From assembly GCA_011317545.1 (NCBI GenBank), contig WUJK01000011.1, positions 1,627,501-1,691,500 on the forward strand: DNA of 64,000 nucleotides, in the 5' to 3' direction. This document shows positions 12,087 to 24,984 of this stretch, piece after piece (position 1 is the first letter of the stretch; each line of letters opens with the position of its first letter). This stretch comes from Coniella vitis (Eukaryota; Ascomycota; Sordariomycetes; Diaporthales; Schizoparmaceae). The notes beneath the pieces are model-generated. The model ran no database searches. It was not told the origin of the DNA and worked only from the letters and a program-made list of their open reading frames with translations. The translations under genes and the position numbers were made by a program.

Positions 12087-12610
12087 TTAGTTGAAGTCAC
12101 TGGTACAGTACAACACCCGGCCCCGCCTAGGCTGACTCAAGTTGCAGAACGTCCCTTCTACAACGGGACACCGCGGCCAAACGCGTTCTGTACCTAGATC
12201 GGACCTGGCCCTTATGTACTCAGGTACTGTAGGTCGCCTGACATTCTGTATCCCGGCCCTAGAGCTGGGGAAAGAGCCAGAACAAGGTTCGGCAGCAGCA
12301 GCAGGATGAACGACGAGCTCTGGAGCAAATGGACCTCATATCGTGGAGTGTTGAAATTATGTATCATCTCCCATATCCATGGAACCCACCACAGGCCTCC
12401 GAGGAGTCATTCCTTTTTATTTTATTTTTGAAAGCAATAAGCTGTCAAGCCCAACAACAACATCTCAGAATGCATCGCAGCTGCACATCGGGGTGCGGCT
12501 GGGTTTGTGAGAAACGATGGTCATCGGTAAACGGACGTGTCCGCTCTTTTTGTTGCTTAGTGGTGATGCTTTCCTGTTTATTATCGTCAAGTAAAACAAA
12601 CTACTTCAAG

Positions 12611-12634
12611 GTGTGTGTGTGTGTGTGTGTGTGT
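12611..12634. repeat. GT dinucleotide microsatellite
   Basis: Twelve uninterrupted GT units. Confidence 0.95.
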
Positions 12635-13038
12635 TGCCTAGGCCGCGTGCCATTCCTTGCATAAAGAAAGGGTCAGTACTGAGCCGCAATTCGTTTGGCG
12701 CGCATTCGTGCGAATTGCTTCAATGTGATTGCGTCAATCCCGAACGCTGTGTCAAGGGGGCCCCCTCTGAGGCTTTTCGTTTTCTGCCTGTCAGACTCTC
12801 CACACACACAAAAAGAGGCACTGCACCGTGTGAGGGCTCGTCAATGATTGTTAGTAGTCATAATGGTGGTGACGATGATTGACAAAACGACGGCCACGGC
12901 GCGCGACAAGAAGAGAAACGGGCATCTTTCGGCCGCCTGCCTGTAAGGTCCCAAGTGGAAAACCCACATGGCCCAAAAGTTGACCACCCACTCAGCGTTG
13001 CAGCAGGGGGGGGGTCTGCCTGCTTTCAGGGCTGGTGC

Positions 13039-13048
13039 TACATAGTAC
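13039..13048 (-). repeat. TACTATGTA motif copy
   Basis: TACATAGTAC on the plus strand, the reverse complement of GTACTATGTA; an isolated copy in non-coding DNA. Confidence 0.75.
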
Positions 13049-13375
13049 TTCTGTACATACTTATAGTACCTGCGGATTTCGGGATTCTCTCATGGGCTAG
13101 AGAGTAGGCTTGACCAGGTGCCTTTGCAACAGCCGAAATGAAATGAAATGCAATGTGAGCGTCGAGACCCCAATCCAGCCGGTTGCTGGATGAATCGAAG
13201 TAGTCAGGGTAGTGTAGATTGTAGAAAGAAGCCAGAGCGTCCCCGCTCAGTCACTATTACTTAAGCGTACCCCCCAGTCGCGGGGCCGCATATCCTGCGA
13301 CCATCGTGCCAACATTTGCTCATCAGCCTCGATTCAGCCACGCCGGTGCCCTCTCAATCTGCGTGTCTTCTCATG

Positions 13376-13391
13376 TACTATGTACTATGTA
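13376..13391 (+). repeat. Two overlapping TACTATGTA motifs
   Basis: TACTATGTAC at 13376-13385 overlaps a second TACTATGTA at 13383-13391, a 7-bp-step tandem. Confidence 0.8.
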
Positions 13392-16110
13392 GCAGTGTAT
13401 CGTCCTCGACACATGGCATCACAAAGTACTCAAGAGTAGTGAGGTAGCCAAGCTGCAACATCACGGCCCGACAGATTCTTGATAATAGGCGAGAACGTGG
13501 TAGTAATGGTATAAACGTAAAAGAACAAAAGCGCGAGTAGGAATAGTCTATCTAGGAAGCTAGTAATGAAACTCGGCCGAGATGGAATCTCAATGACCGA
13601 AAATGTCCACCAAAAAGAAAGGATATAAAACCAGAAGAGTGAAGAGATGGAGACAAAGAGAAAACCAAATATGTAAAAATAAGAAGAAAAGGGAAAGAAA
13701 GAAAAAGTTCGAGAAACATTGCCCCGCGCAGACATGTGTCAAAGAATGGCACGCCTCTGCTTCTCCATGCCGTGAGGCAAACAAGGAGACACACTTGTCA
13801 TCTCAACTAACCCAAAAGAAAAGCAAGAGAAAATGGACCGAAAGAATAAAATAATGTGAAACCAAGACAGCGTCAAATCCCGGAATTCCTCTCTCCCTGA
13901 GTCTTCTCCTCAGCATCCATCCAGCGAAGCCAAACAAAGAAGACGCAAAACTGCCAGCCAAAGGGTACGTAAGCCATGATAGGGAATATGAACGACGATT
14001 GCTCGTTATGTCTCGGGTCTAGTGTTGTATCGGCAAGACGGGCTGCTGCACTACCGACAAACAGAAATTAGCCTCCGGCTAGCAGAACACAGGGAGACGT
14101 GCCCGAGCCGACTTACAGAATGGAAAATCGAATGCCCAACAAAAGAGCCGGCATGAGAAGGTGAGGCCAACCAACCCTGTCCCCCCCCCCTCCACCATGC
14201 TCATGCCCATGCCCCGTTTGCTGTTAGTGACCGTGGTTCTGGTTGTCGCAGGGGTAGTCGCGGCGCTGGATGTCAATGACTGGTTGAGCGCAGTGTCCTG
14301 GACAGTTTGCGGAGCAGTAGGCTGCCATGTCGATAATAGCGCCGCAGGAGTAGATGATACGGGTGACACGACACATAGTGAAGCCGGTTCGAGGAGTTTA
14401 TAAGAGTAGTGGTGGTGGTATTAATGATGGTGACAAGGGCACGGAAAGGGCTGGTTGTCGCAGATACACAAAAGTGTAAGAAAATCAAGTGGAAAGGAGG
14501 ACAGTGCTCAAGAGTGATCAGTGAGTCTGGAGATGGTCTCGAATTTGTAATTTCTTGCTGTTATGGATCGCAGATTGCAAGGGAGTGATGATGATGGTGA
14601 TGATGTTCAACTGCAAGCCAGGAAAGTCGGGAAGATGGCGGCAGCTTTATATGTCTGTGTGACACCATTGGAAAGACAAGATGTTGGGCCTCTGGTCAAT
14701 AGATGTGCGGTCGTGAGCAAAGGTGGAAGAAGTGATGGTAGTAGTCGGAATTGCGAGTAGGAGGAGTAGTGGTGGTGGTGGTGGTTGTGCTGCTGATGCT
14801 ACCGCTGGGCGTGTATGCGTCGTCGTCCTCGGAGTAGTCGTAGTCCAGGAACACGCCCAATGTGGTTCAGGGCAGTGTTCAGTAGCAGTGAGTGACCTTG
14901 CGTCCTGCGGCTTACAAGGTAAGTTTGTGGTTGGCAGTTGGTGCAGTGGGCTTGGTGCGTCACGGGCGTAAGGAGTGACCAGAAGGCCGCATGTGAGTTC
15001 CAGAACATCTCTGAGAAGAGCTGCAGGTCATGGCAAGGAGGCGTGTTGGACCTTGGTATACTTGGCGAGTACATGTTGGGTTCCGCGAGGGTACAGCCCC
15101 GTCGCTCCAGAGGTAGCGCGAGGTAAATAAGCAGCCTATATACGGGCCGTAGCGGGAAAGACTGTTAGTCTGGCCGTGTGCCTGGTCCACGCAGTGATGT
15201 GCCGGCGCGTGGGGTGGTCCTGGTCCATCCCATCGCCTGGTGGATGCGCTTCCTGTCTTCTCCATGCCAGGAACCTTTTCGGGACGGGATCCCTTTCGGA
15301 ACCTGCCGCAAGAGCCGTTGCTGTTCGCTTGCTTGATCGCTGCAAAGCTCCACACATTGCCGTCGCTCACCCTGCGACCCATGTCCAGCAGCCCTTAGGA
15401 GCGCACGACAATATGGGCGGGCAACAGGCAGCTATTGCTTTGGCAGCCCTGAATGCACACCCAATACACATACATCTTACTGCGGTACATACCTGGGTTT
15501 ATGAGAGTTGGTAGCACACGCTGCCAAGCAGCGCGCCTGCGGTAGGGATAAACGAGCGAGGAGGCCATGTACAAACATACCTGGCGACCCTTCGGCACTT
15601 TGGCCACACTCCGGCCACACATAGCCTTCAGTTCACCTCGTAGCTGTATGGGGGCGTAAGATGGCAGTCAGCCAGCTCGATCTGGTCTGCTAAGTCGGTC
15701 CTAACCGTCCTTACGGACTGCTGTTGGTCAGGTCTTGTCAGCGTAGTGAGGTTGTGGACGAGCACGCCTGGCGGGTCTGTCTACATTGAAGGTCGCATGG
15801 CTCATCTGCTGAGCCTGAGTTTGGCGTACAATGGCAACAAAGTGTGCAAGCAAGTTGTCTGTATTTTAATTTGAGCACAACACCTGTATTTCTGGCATTG
15901 TTGGGGGCCGTTTCTTTACGTGATCAAATGTGGGTGCGGTAAGGCGCGGTCTGCGACGAATCGCCAGCGTCCTTGGGCCGACCTGCCACGGGAGGCAGTT
16001 GGATGCAACTTGTGAGGCCCGAGATGATTCTATTCGTGCTGCATCCACCGCGCCGGTGGATTCAGTATTTGCGTGCCCAAACATGTGCAAGGGTAGGCTT
16101 GGGGTATTGT

Positions 16111-16130
16111 GTACATAGTATACTATGTAC
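16111..16130. repeat. Perfect 20-bp palindrome of the TACTATGTAC motif
   Basis: GTACATAGTA is followed directly by TACTATGTAC, giving a perfect 20-bp palindrome. A related TACGGAGTA element follows at 16142-16150. No gene is nearby. Confidence 0.95.
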
Positions 16131-17664
16131 GGTGCACAGAGTACGGAGTATGAGCTATACAGCAGCCTTGCTTGTCCTGCTTGTCCACTTTTGAGTGACT
16201 TGGGTCAAAGACCCACGCAGAGCAATGTCGTGCATCCGTTCTCTGGCGCTGTAGGCGATCGCTGCGCACAGCGACTTGTATATGGAGCCAGAGGGAACGA
16301 AGACCAGTCTCTCGAATCTTTGTAAGTGCCCCGGCGAGCATATACTATGCCATGTATGGTACAAGCTGCTGTTTGGGCGTGCCTCGTTACAAAAGCAAAT
16401 AACGCCCGTTCTTCTGCTGGCCGCATGAGCCGGCAGCGAAACCCTTTCCACTTGCCGGGGGGGGGTTCTTCCCTCTCTTTCTGTGTCTGTCGATTGGACT
16501 GGTTCCCGCAGCCTTCGCTTGCGATCAAAGTCCTGGACAGGGAAGGCGTTGTATTGGCGTTGGAACTCGGCGGAGAAAGCTGCTGATTGCAACAGGAAAA
16601 AAAGCAAAGTTGTCTTTGTGGCTGGCCAGTCGTGGGAACGGCCCGTTCTGCTTGTGGGCACAGCAACCGCAGCCAGATCCAAAGCTTCAAGGGGTGCCCC
16701 TGAAGCAGACACAATATTGATATCGTCGGCTCTAGCCCAGTTGGGCAGACTGTGAGCTAATACTGCCTTGTTGCAACAGCCGGTGTGTATCTTTTTTTAT
16801 TATTTTGCTTTCCTTGTTTGCTCTGGCTCTGGCTCTTGCTCTTTTAGAAGCCGACAACGGTGAGATTATGCATATTTTGTCCTGGCCTTTTGCCTTTGAA
16901 CTGAACGGGGCAGATGCGCTGGGCCTGCTTCAACCAAGCTGCACGGTGGCGTACGGCATGCACGCATTTGGTTGATGTGCAACAGGGCACCCCTCTATGA
17001 CAGTGTAAGTGGCCGATGTGCTGGCTGATGATGAAGCATGTGGCACTGTGTAACTCGGCAAGGACGCCGTCATACCAGGTGCCCAAGAACAGTGGCTGAA
17101 CAGCTCGCAGTAGCTCGGTCGACAGGCCTCTTGAAGGGCGCTGGACCGACGTGCTGGGGTCCCTGCTTCGGCATACCGGATCATGGCTCGTTCTGTATAG
17201 AGTATGCAGGAGACGAAGGCATATCAGGGCTTAAGCAGTTCGTAATTCAGAGCCGGCCAGACCCTCCACGGTCAGGAAGGGGGCCGCAGATAGATGGCCG
17301 ACGAGCAAACGGCAGAAAACAAAGCACACAGAGTGTGGCGGGCAGCAGGCAAGCAGGTGGAGCAGCCAGACGATGAGCAGCGGTATGCTCGGGCGATGAG
17401 ATTGTTGAGCGCGAGGCTGGTCTGGATGGTGGGCGGTCTGGCAGTTGAGATGGGATCCTGCTGCTGCAGCACGCCAGGAGAAAAGCTCGTGGAGAGTGCG
17501 ATGACCCCCGGCGTTGTCCAGATATTGTGGCATCCCTGTAATGCATGTCTGGGTTCACCCTGCGAGAAGCTGTACTTTTGAGTGGCGCCTCAGCACGCGG
17601 TGGGCCTGCGGTCGAGCGTGTGGCGTGCGGCAGGCATGGCGCATCTTCATGGGCTGGAGGCTGT

Positions 17665-17691
17665 CTGGCTGCCTGGCTGCCTGGCTGCCTG
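17665..17691. repeat. CTGGCTGC tandem repeat
   Basis: Three units of CTGGCTGC plus a partial unit. Confidence 0.9.
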
Positions 17692-18830
17692 CGTCATTAG
17701 CTAAGCAATACTGTTGGCCCTGTCCCTGTCTGGACCCTCACCGTACGTCCAGCTAATTAGACGACATGGGCAGCGATGAGCAGCTCTGTCCAGTCCATAT
17801 CTCGTTCTCTGGAGGCTTCTTTCTTGCTCCATGTCCGCTTGGCCCAACGGAAGCCTTCCCCGTTCCGAAGCTGCGCTGTCATGGAGTTCCCCCTCCCCCG
17901 AACCCCAGCCCGGACAAGTCTTTCTGCGCGGGCATGCCTGGCCCTTGCATCCGCCGACTCTGCGTGATCTTCAGGCTTCGCTGTCCTGTGAAAGTGCCTC
18001 ATTTCGACTCGATCGGCTCGCATCCCACCGTGCTGGCCTGCTTCTGGTCTTTGCATGGGCTCAGCAAGCGGTGCGTCTTCCGCCATGGCGGCCAGGCTGC
18101 ATGGCGGCCTGGGCCTTGACGCGTGCTCGCCGCCGATGCAGGTCACATGAGCGGGCCACCTGCACTTGCACACCCCCAAGTACTGGGGCCGCTGCTCCAA
18201 GCAGCCCAAGAATGGGGTACTATTTACACTAAGCTTTCCCAAGCCACAGGTCAATCTTTTGCTTTGTGCCATCTGGATGTGCATCGTCCGATGCTGCGCA
18301 CAACTGACGGACGTCGAGCCTCACTGGCCCTCCCACGCAGCAGCTGTACAAGCCCCGTCCGCACCAGCTTTGGCGTGCCAGGTTGATGGCAGAGCCCAAT
18401 CTCGGCCGCCGTCGGAAATAGTGCGCCCAAGCTGCAAAGTACACGCACTATTGTGTGTTCGCGGAATCAGTGCGTGGTGCGAGACTGCCTGGCCAGTACC
18501 AGGACGGCCAGTGGAAACAACTTTCCCAGACCGACCATAGAGGCTGCGTCCGTGGGCAGCCCAGGCGCAACTGCTGATATTTTTGCTACTTACGACTACT
18601 TCCGCTACTACTACTACGCCTCGTATCGGTTTGGTTCCTCTATTTCGACGGTGCAGGTCGCAATGTAACATCATCGACTGGTGGACGCCCGACGGGCCTG
18701 CACAAGTGCCACGACCACGAAGCTAATTTACCAGGCCGCTGCGGTGCCCTGGCTTGCTCTACCAAGCTATGTACATCTCTCAACCTCGGTACATGGGCCA
18801 CTACCGCCATTTCTACAGACAAGCGACAGA

Positions 18831-18840
18831 TACTATGTAC
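18831..18840 (+). repeat. TACTATGTAC motif copy
   Basis: Exact 10-mer; a partial copy (TACTATGT) lies 95 bp downstream at 18926-18933. Confidence 0.75.
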
Positions 18841-21212
18841 GTCCTCACTAGCAGCCCGAGCTGTCATGTCTCGAGACTTTCTTCGCCCTGAGGCGCTAGT
18901 GCGTCCTTGCACATCAGTGCTTATGTACTATGTGATCGGATATTATCGCTTGGACAAGGTCTAATCTTCCGACTTCTTACCTGACGTATAATTTCTTCTT
19001 GGTGAGCCCACCACAACCCCGCCTGCTTGGATCTCAAATCTCGGGGAATGTATATTCTACATTGCCGACCTTGTTGAAATTACCTCGATGACGATACCCG
19101 CAAGTACATGGACTCACACAACGATGTGCAACGAAGACGTGCCGTGTAACACGACCAGAATCAGTGCATGGTGGGCCTCACAGCAGAGCCCTTCTTTACC
19201 TTGTGCGCAAGTGACGCGCTGCAACAGGTCCTTGTGCGTCAAGCCAAAAAGTCATGAGCTCTTGTCCTTCCAATCGGCGTGTGAGAAGGCGACAGACGAC
19301 ATCTGGCATATCCGATGCCCAGTATTTTTGCCGCGATCAAGTCTTTTTGCAAGACGCACGCTCATTTGACCAACCGAACCCCCTTGACACGATGCAAGGG
19401 CGCTGCATCTCTAGCTGCATGCACCATGTGGGCGTTGCATTACATCACTGTCACTCTCGACTGCTGGGCGCCAAGAGCCTTGCTCTAAGCTGTCTTGCTG
19501 AGGACTCGCTCGGACCAATCAGAAGCGAGTTTCAAACGCCATCTCACGGCTTCATACCCCCCGCTCCCATCACCTCACCACCGCCTTGCAACGAGCCTGC
19601 ATTGTGGAAATCTACAATGCAGTATCACTTGCAGGCAATCCTCGAGCGAGAGTGCCACAAGCCGTCAATCCTGCGTTCTCGGGTAGCGTTGGTATATCTG
19701 TGCTCTGCTGCTTTGGGCTGCTGCGGCTCGATCACGATCAAATCGGGGCAGTCGCGATGTTTGAGAGCAATGCTGGGTGATATCACCGCGAAAATGGTAT
19801 CTGCGACCGTCGCATTCCAGCATTTCCCCTACAGTGTGAAAACAAGATTTCTCAATGCCTTGCCTGCAGAGCAAGCCGTCATACTTGGTAGTCCAAGGTT
19901 AGCCTAGTGTGCAGAGGATTTGGGCGGGACCGTGTCAGCTACAACAAAGAATGGCGGACAAGACAAACAGGGTCGTGAATGTTGGCCGCGACAATGTCAC
20001 GTCAAGGACCGTATACCCACAAGGATACAATTTCTTCCATTCACCAACTGACGATGTCCTGCCCAACAACCAAGGGGACTTTAGCTCTCCGTTACCTTCA
20101 GCCCGCTTCATCTTGAGCATTGCTCTACAGCCACCATGCAAGTTGATATGCGGAGGGGGCATATGGAACCTGACTGCATATATGTCGCCACTGCTTCTGA
20201 GTGATGGCAAAGCACCCTGGCTACATAGCAAACAGAAAGTTGGTTGCAACCTGGGTCGTGATGCTGCCATCGGGCCTCGCCGTGTCCGAGCATGTTGTTG
20301 GACCGATACACAATCAGTACGGACAAGTTATCGTATGTGAAAACATGCTCACAGCATTACCCAGCTCGCAAAAGGCCAGATTGGTCGTCCTGGCCGCCCT
20401 CGGCTTTGTGCTTGGGGCTTTCGAGTTGATCATGATCAGGGTCGAAAACCAAGAGAGGCAGATTTCCTCATTTTTACCCCCTCTTCCGATTGTCCCGATA
20501 GTCGGCCCAAATGGAGAAAGCGCAAATAGAGCGCAGCTCGCATATCCCGTCTTTGTTCAACAAGGCAGATGGTAGAGAAACAAGAGCCTAGGAAGAGGCC
20601 ATTTGTCCGCCCATATCTCCACCTATGCACTGTTCCGAGTTCCGGCAACGACACCCAGGGCGGGTCCTTCCATACGACAAGCACTCCCACTGACCACGGC
20701 AAAGCCACGTATTATCCACGAAGAATGAGCCAGAAGATTGTCCACGGGACACCACTCTCGGAACGAGCAGAAAGATCACCAACGACTAACGTGTGTCCAC
20801 CTCCTCTTTCCCCTCCCCAACAACAACGCCGTTATCACCAATACCAAGCATTTAGGCTCCATAAATCTCTACAACATCTTCTGCCCCTCCTTTCCAGGCA
20901 TGGTTCTAGCCTCAAATAGTGCAGCAGAGCAGCGTAGCCATCGACGCGTGGAGGATAGTAGATACAATATGCCTGAAGCTCCTGCAAAGACACACTTACA
21001 TATGTGCTTTTTTACCTCTTTGGGGATAGGGCATTCACTCTAAACAAGCGCAGCAACATGCAAGCGCAACTCTGTAATTTCCCAACCTCGCCGTTTGAGT
21101 AACTGTGTGGGCAGATAAGACGTCGCTCCGCGTCTCTGCGGCTGTTTGTCCGCGTTCTGGAGTCTCTGCGCCTGTGCTTGGACTAGGCCCTTGACTCCCT
21201 GGTCTGCATTTA

Positions 21213-21227
21213 CCCCCCCCCCCCCCC
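21213..21227. repeat. Poly-C tract
   Basis: Fifteen consecutive C, 26 bp before a GGCC/GACC tetranucleotide array. Confidence 0.9.
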
Positions 21228-21253
21228 ATCCGGCCGACATGCAAGGGCCCGGT

Positions 21254-21293
21254 GGCCGGCCGGCCGGCCGACCGACCGACCAACCGACCGGCC
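21254..21293. repeat. GGCC/GACC tetranucleotide array
   Basis: Tandem GGCC units grade into GACC, CAACC and back to GGCC, a tract able to form many alternative self-pairings. Confidence 0.85.
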
Positions 21294-21335
21294 CTGGGTC
21301 ACTCTCTCCTTATAGTCGCAGCCGCAAACGCAAAA

Positions 21336-21396
21336 CAGGCGCAGGCGCAGACGCAGACGCAGGCGCAGACGCAGACGCAGGCGCAGACGTAGATGC
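21336..21396. repeat. Hexanucleotide array, CAGGCG/CAGACG type
   Basis: About ten hexamer units alternate CAGGCG and CAGACG in a semi-regular higher-order order (one GG unit per two or three GA units), decaying at the 3' end to GTAGATGCATGC. Confidence 0.85.
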
Positions 21397-24300
21397 ATGC
21401 GCGAGATTACCCAGCACCAACAGGAAATATTAATTTGATGGGCGTGAATCACCTCAACCCAAACAGAGGGTGGTTGGTGAGCCGGGGCCGGGGGGGGGCA
21501 AGGTGGGGAGGTGGGACAGAGCAGCAGTCATACAGACAACCTTGCCAATTCGTACAAATGTGAATTGCATGGCACATTGGGAAATACACAATCACACATT
21601 TCGAAATAAACATTGCAAAGAAAGGGGAAAAAAAAGAAAAAAAGGCTAACTCGTTTGGGGGCGTTTACAGAATTCGGGTGTGCGTGTTACATGTGTGGCT
21701 ATTGGTCGATTGATGCACAACGCCATCTCATTGGACGCCGCGCCAAGGCACCAGCGCCTAATACATTTATAGACATGCTTTCACGCGCGGAAGAGTGGAA
21801 TAGGCGCTGGCACGCGCGAGCGACCCATGCTGTCGGAGCCGCCTAAAGAGAGCTATTTGTGTACTATGTGGTAAGTTTGACGCTTATTAGCCGCATCTTT
21901 TATTCTTGAACGACATCCCTTGCGTGATGTGGTTTTGGCGCGGGATATGCCATGACAATTCCACAAAATGGGCTTGTTGATGGGCAAACACATCAATGTC
22001 CTCGTAACGAGCCACTAGTCCCCCCCCCCTCCTCCCAATACCAATTCGTCCGCAGAGACTCAAGCTCCTTCACACCCTCCCTGCTTCCTCGGGCCTTGTT
22101 TCTCCCCTTTCTCATGCTTCCTGTCCCCTCCTTGGTGGAGTAAATTCTCAATCACACTGCGGCGTTGGTCGATGTCATTCACGCACTATTCAATCTCACG
22201 GCCCGGCTTGGATTTTCCCTTGAGCCGACTATGCTGCATGGAGACATGGTGGACCGCTTGTCAAGGGGGTCTGATGCTCAGTCCATCCCCCTTCACTCCC
22301 ACACACCTTCCCAAAACGGGGCAAGAGAGTTGGGGCTTGGGCCCCCGGGTCTGTCCGACTACACCCTCCCTTCGTCCCATGACTTGAAAAAGTGGTGATG
22401 CCATCTACACTTTCCCCACCATGGTCGCACAAGAAAGTTATGCAAATGTTGCGCGGGCCATGCGGACCTGTGCAGGAGCGGTCTGCCAACGGCCAGAGTG
22501 GCAGACCCGGGCCTCCGAAGTGGCCACACCTATGCAACCATTGTACGTGATATCATGACCGCCATGCAGTCAATAGTTTGAGTATCTGTAATGAGTAATT
22601 GCAACAAGTATGTTAGCACAGACGACCTGGCCCCTTCTCTTGTGTTGTTTTCCGCGGCCCAAACAGGCCATGATGAGCACCCCATATGCTGTCCTACGCA
22701 TTTTCCTTGTTGCAGGTGGGGTGGGTGGGACACCGTCCGGCAGCGTGACATCCTTCTTCTTTCCGGCGATTCCACGCTCCATATGTGTGGTCGAGGCCTG
22801 TCGTGATGCGGCTAGATAGGGAACGGGAACAGGGTCGCTTAGACATAAGCGGGCTTGTCTGTGTGTTCGCCAGTCCAGAGCTAGAGCAGCATGACAATCG
22901 CACAGATGTAACGTGGATACTAGGTTTCGCCAAGCAGGCAGCGGCCGCTTTGCTTTGCACCACCTCCTCCTTCTGTCTAACAACAGAGCAGACTTTTTGT
23001 CGACATCCAACCTGACGGTGGCCTCGTCCTGCACCAGCGTCGCATCGATGTGCATCATAAACCATGGGCATACGTCGTCGGCATCGCGGCCGCGGTCGTT
23101 GCTCGTGTTGCTGCCGCGAATGTCTCCACTTCGCGGCTGTCTAGCCGTCCTAGAGTGACCACGAGGGCTGTGGAATCGTGAGGATGGCTCTTCCCAACAG
23201 TGTCATCGCATGATACGCATGACGTCCTCTCTCCCTACCTTTCTCCATCCGCGTGCAAATGCTCGCGGTCCGTCGGAACGTGTGCCAAGGCAAGCGACCA
23301 CCTCGTGCCCTGGGGCAACGTCGGTGAAAACCTTGTGGGCGAGCACTGCTGAGCATGCACTTGCCCATCACCAACGCGCTTGCGATATCGTCTGTCGCAT
23401 CCACTACTCTCACTCAGCATGGGGATTAGCATCCAGCATCACAATCACCCTGGTCGCCCAACGTTGGCAGCGGCCAAGGAAACGCGGCTGTCACCTTCCC
23501 AGAACACCCGAGTCGCGCTCTTGCGCTTGTTTCTCTATTTTGCCGAACCGTCACCGCCTCAGTGGCAGGCTGTCGTTGCAGACAGCAAAGACAACGGAGT
23601 GACATTCGCGGGACACGCTGGTACTTTGTTGTACATCGTGGCTTCGATGTGGTGACCACGAGGGTACTTGTCAAAGGAAAGGTGTGACAAGCTTGCCCAG
23701 TTGACAGTGCCATGCTGCCTAACCCTTGAAGGTGTCGTCGAGTCCACTTTCCTTTGTGCTTGGCCCCAAGTTCATTGACTTTCCTTTTCGCAGTCAGCAT
23801 CTCCTCAAGCACTGGCGCATTTGCTGATCAGTGGGGTCCTGTTGAAATTTCGGTGGTCTCTGCTGGCAGTCATGAGGCATCATGATAATGAGGCTAGGCA
23901 TCCAACAAAGGTACCTGGCACATGTTTCGTTCTCTCGTTTGGACTTCTCCCTTTCGTGGATTCCAGGTTACGCACAGCAGTTTGCACGATGCCAAAAAGC
24001 TGGTGGCCTTGCGTCCAGATTGTTGTAGTGCCTGTGCCGGACTGGCCGTCGAGCAGCGCCCCCTAGATCAAGGAGCCATGCTGCTGCGGGAGGATGCCGC
24101 TCCCGCAGCAAATCCTCCCGAGATTGTTGTGCATCCGGGGTGTGCCGCATCCACGCAGCAGATGGCTTGAGTGGGCGTCGTGCAGCTGTTGCGATGGTGG
24201 CGACAGAAGCCTAGAGACGAGGCTGTGGTAGGCAAGGGACCAAGCCACCGAGAAGTCAAGGCTGCGCAGTAAATGAACAAGGGGGGGGGGTCGCTCTTGT

Positions 24301-24939
24301 CCGGTTCAGATCGATGCAAAGGGAAGCAGGAGGACGACACTACGCCGTTGACTCATTGGATACAGGCAAACATATGGTCAACTACAAGCCCATGCCCATG
24401 CCCGCCTGGGCTGGCCTGGTGTGCCGAGTTGGTCCCGCCTCCGCCGCCCGAAGCCTCCAGCTTTCGGGGCCGTCCAGTCTCTCCATTCCCGCTGCGAAAG
24501 GGGATGCTTGGCCCGCGGCGGAACCTAGCGATGGCTGAGAGAGGGTTAGGCGGCCGGAAGACGGCGGGTCGGGGTCGGGCCGAGACCGAGGCCAAGATGC
24601 AAGCAGGAGAGGCTGGCTGGCCAAAGTAGGGAAGGACTGCACAAGGTGACAGCAAAAGCCTCCCGGGAAATCCTCTTGACGGGCCTGGTGGACCAATCAC
24701 GACCCGCGCTGGACCCGAAGAGATGCCTGCAACCCCAGACTCTGAGAAATCCGGGGGAAGGGAGGCTAAGGGGGACTGGTCGCGGAGCCGCATGGCATCT
24801 GACTCCACCTTGAACGTCGTATATGGATGTCGGGTCGTGTTTGCATCGTGAGTTCGCGGTGTGGTGAGGCCTATCGAAGGGGATGGTGGCCGGATGTGAT
24901 GCCAGAAACGCGAAGCCCGGCTGACTTAGCTGTGCTTGC

Positions 24940-24984
24940 TCAGCCAGCTCAGCCAGCTCTGCTAGCTCTGCTAGCTCTGCTCTG
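24940..24984. repeat. CAGCCAGCT / CTGCTAGCT tandem repeat
   Basis: Two degenerate units CTCAGCCAG are followed by three units CTCTGCTAG. Confidence 0.8.

Larger units (their letters stand above)
9021..13020. other. Gene-poor region with microsatellites
   Basis: No supported gene. The longest minus-strand frame (9405-9872) has no recognisable domain and an unlikely composition. Simple repeats are listed separately. Confidence 0.5.
13021..18180. other. Gene-poor region
   Basis: No supported gene. The stretch has a purine-rich plus strand at 13600-13860, GGT/GAT-type repeats around 14580-14800, a tandem CTGGCTGC array and several TACTATGTA motifs. Frames of 130-185 codons on the minus strand (16155-16714, 17757-18284) overlap each other in different phases and carry no motif. 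Confidence 0.5.
18181..22000. other. Gene-poor region
   Basis: No supported gene. A plus-strand frame of 217 codons (19254-19907) has no recognised domain, a Cys/His/Ser-rich random look and no splice or promoter context. GC-rich simple repeats cluster at 21213-21396. Confidence 0.5.

Noticed and set aside
17757..18284. Minus-strand frame of 175 codons
   Set aside because: Arg/Ala/Glu-rich without recognisable domain; the opposite strand is equally open over the same interval.
19254..19907. 217-codon plus-strand frame in the desert
   Set aside because: No domain, random-looking composition, other frames equally open nearby, no promoter or splice context.
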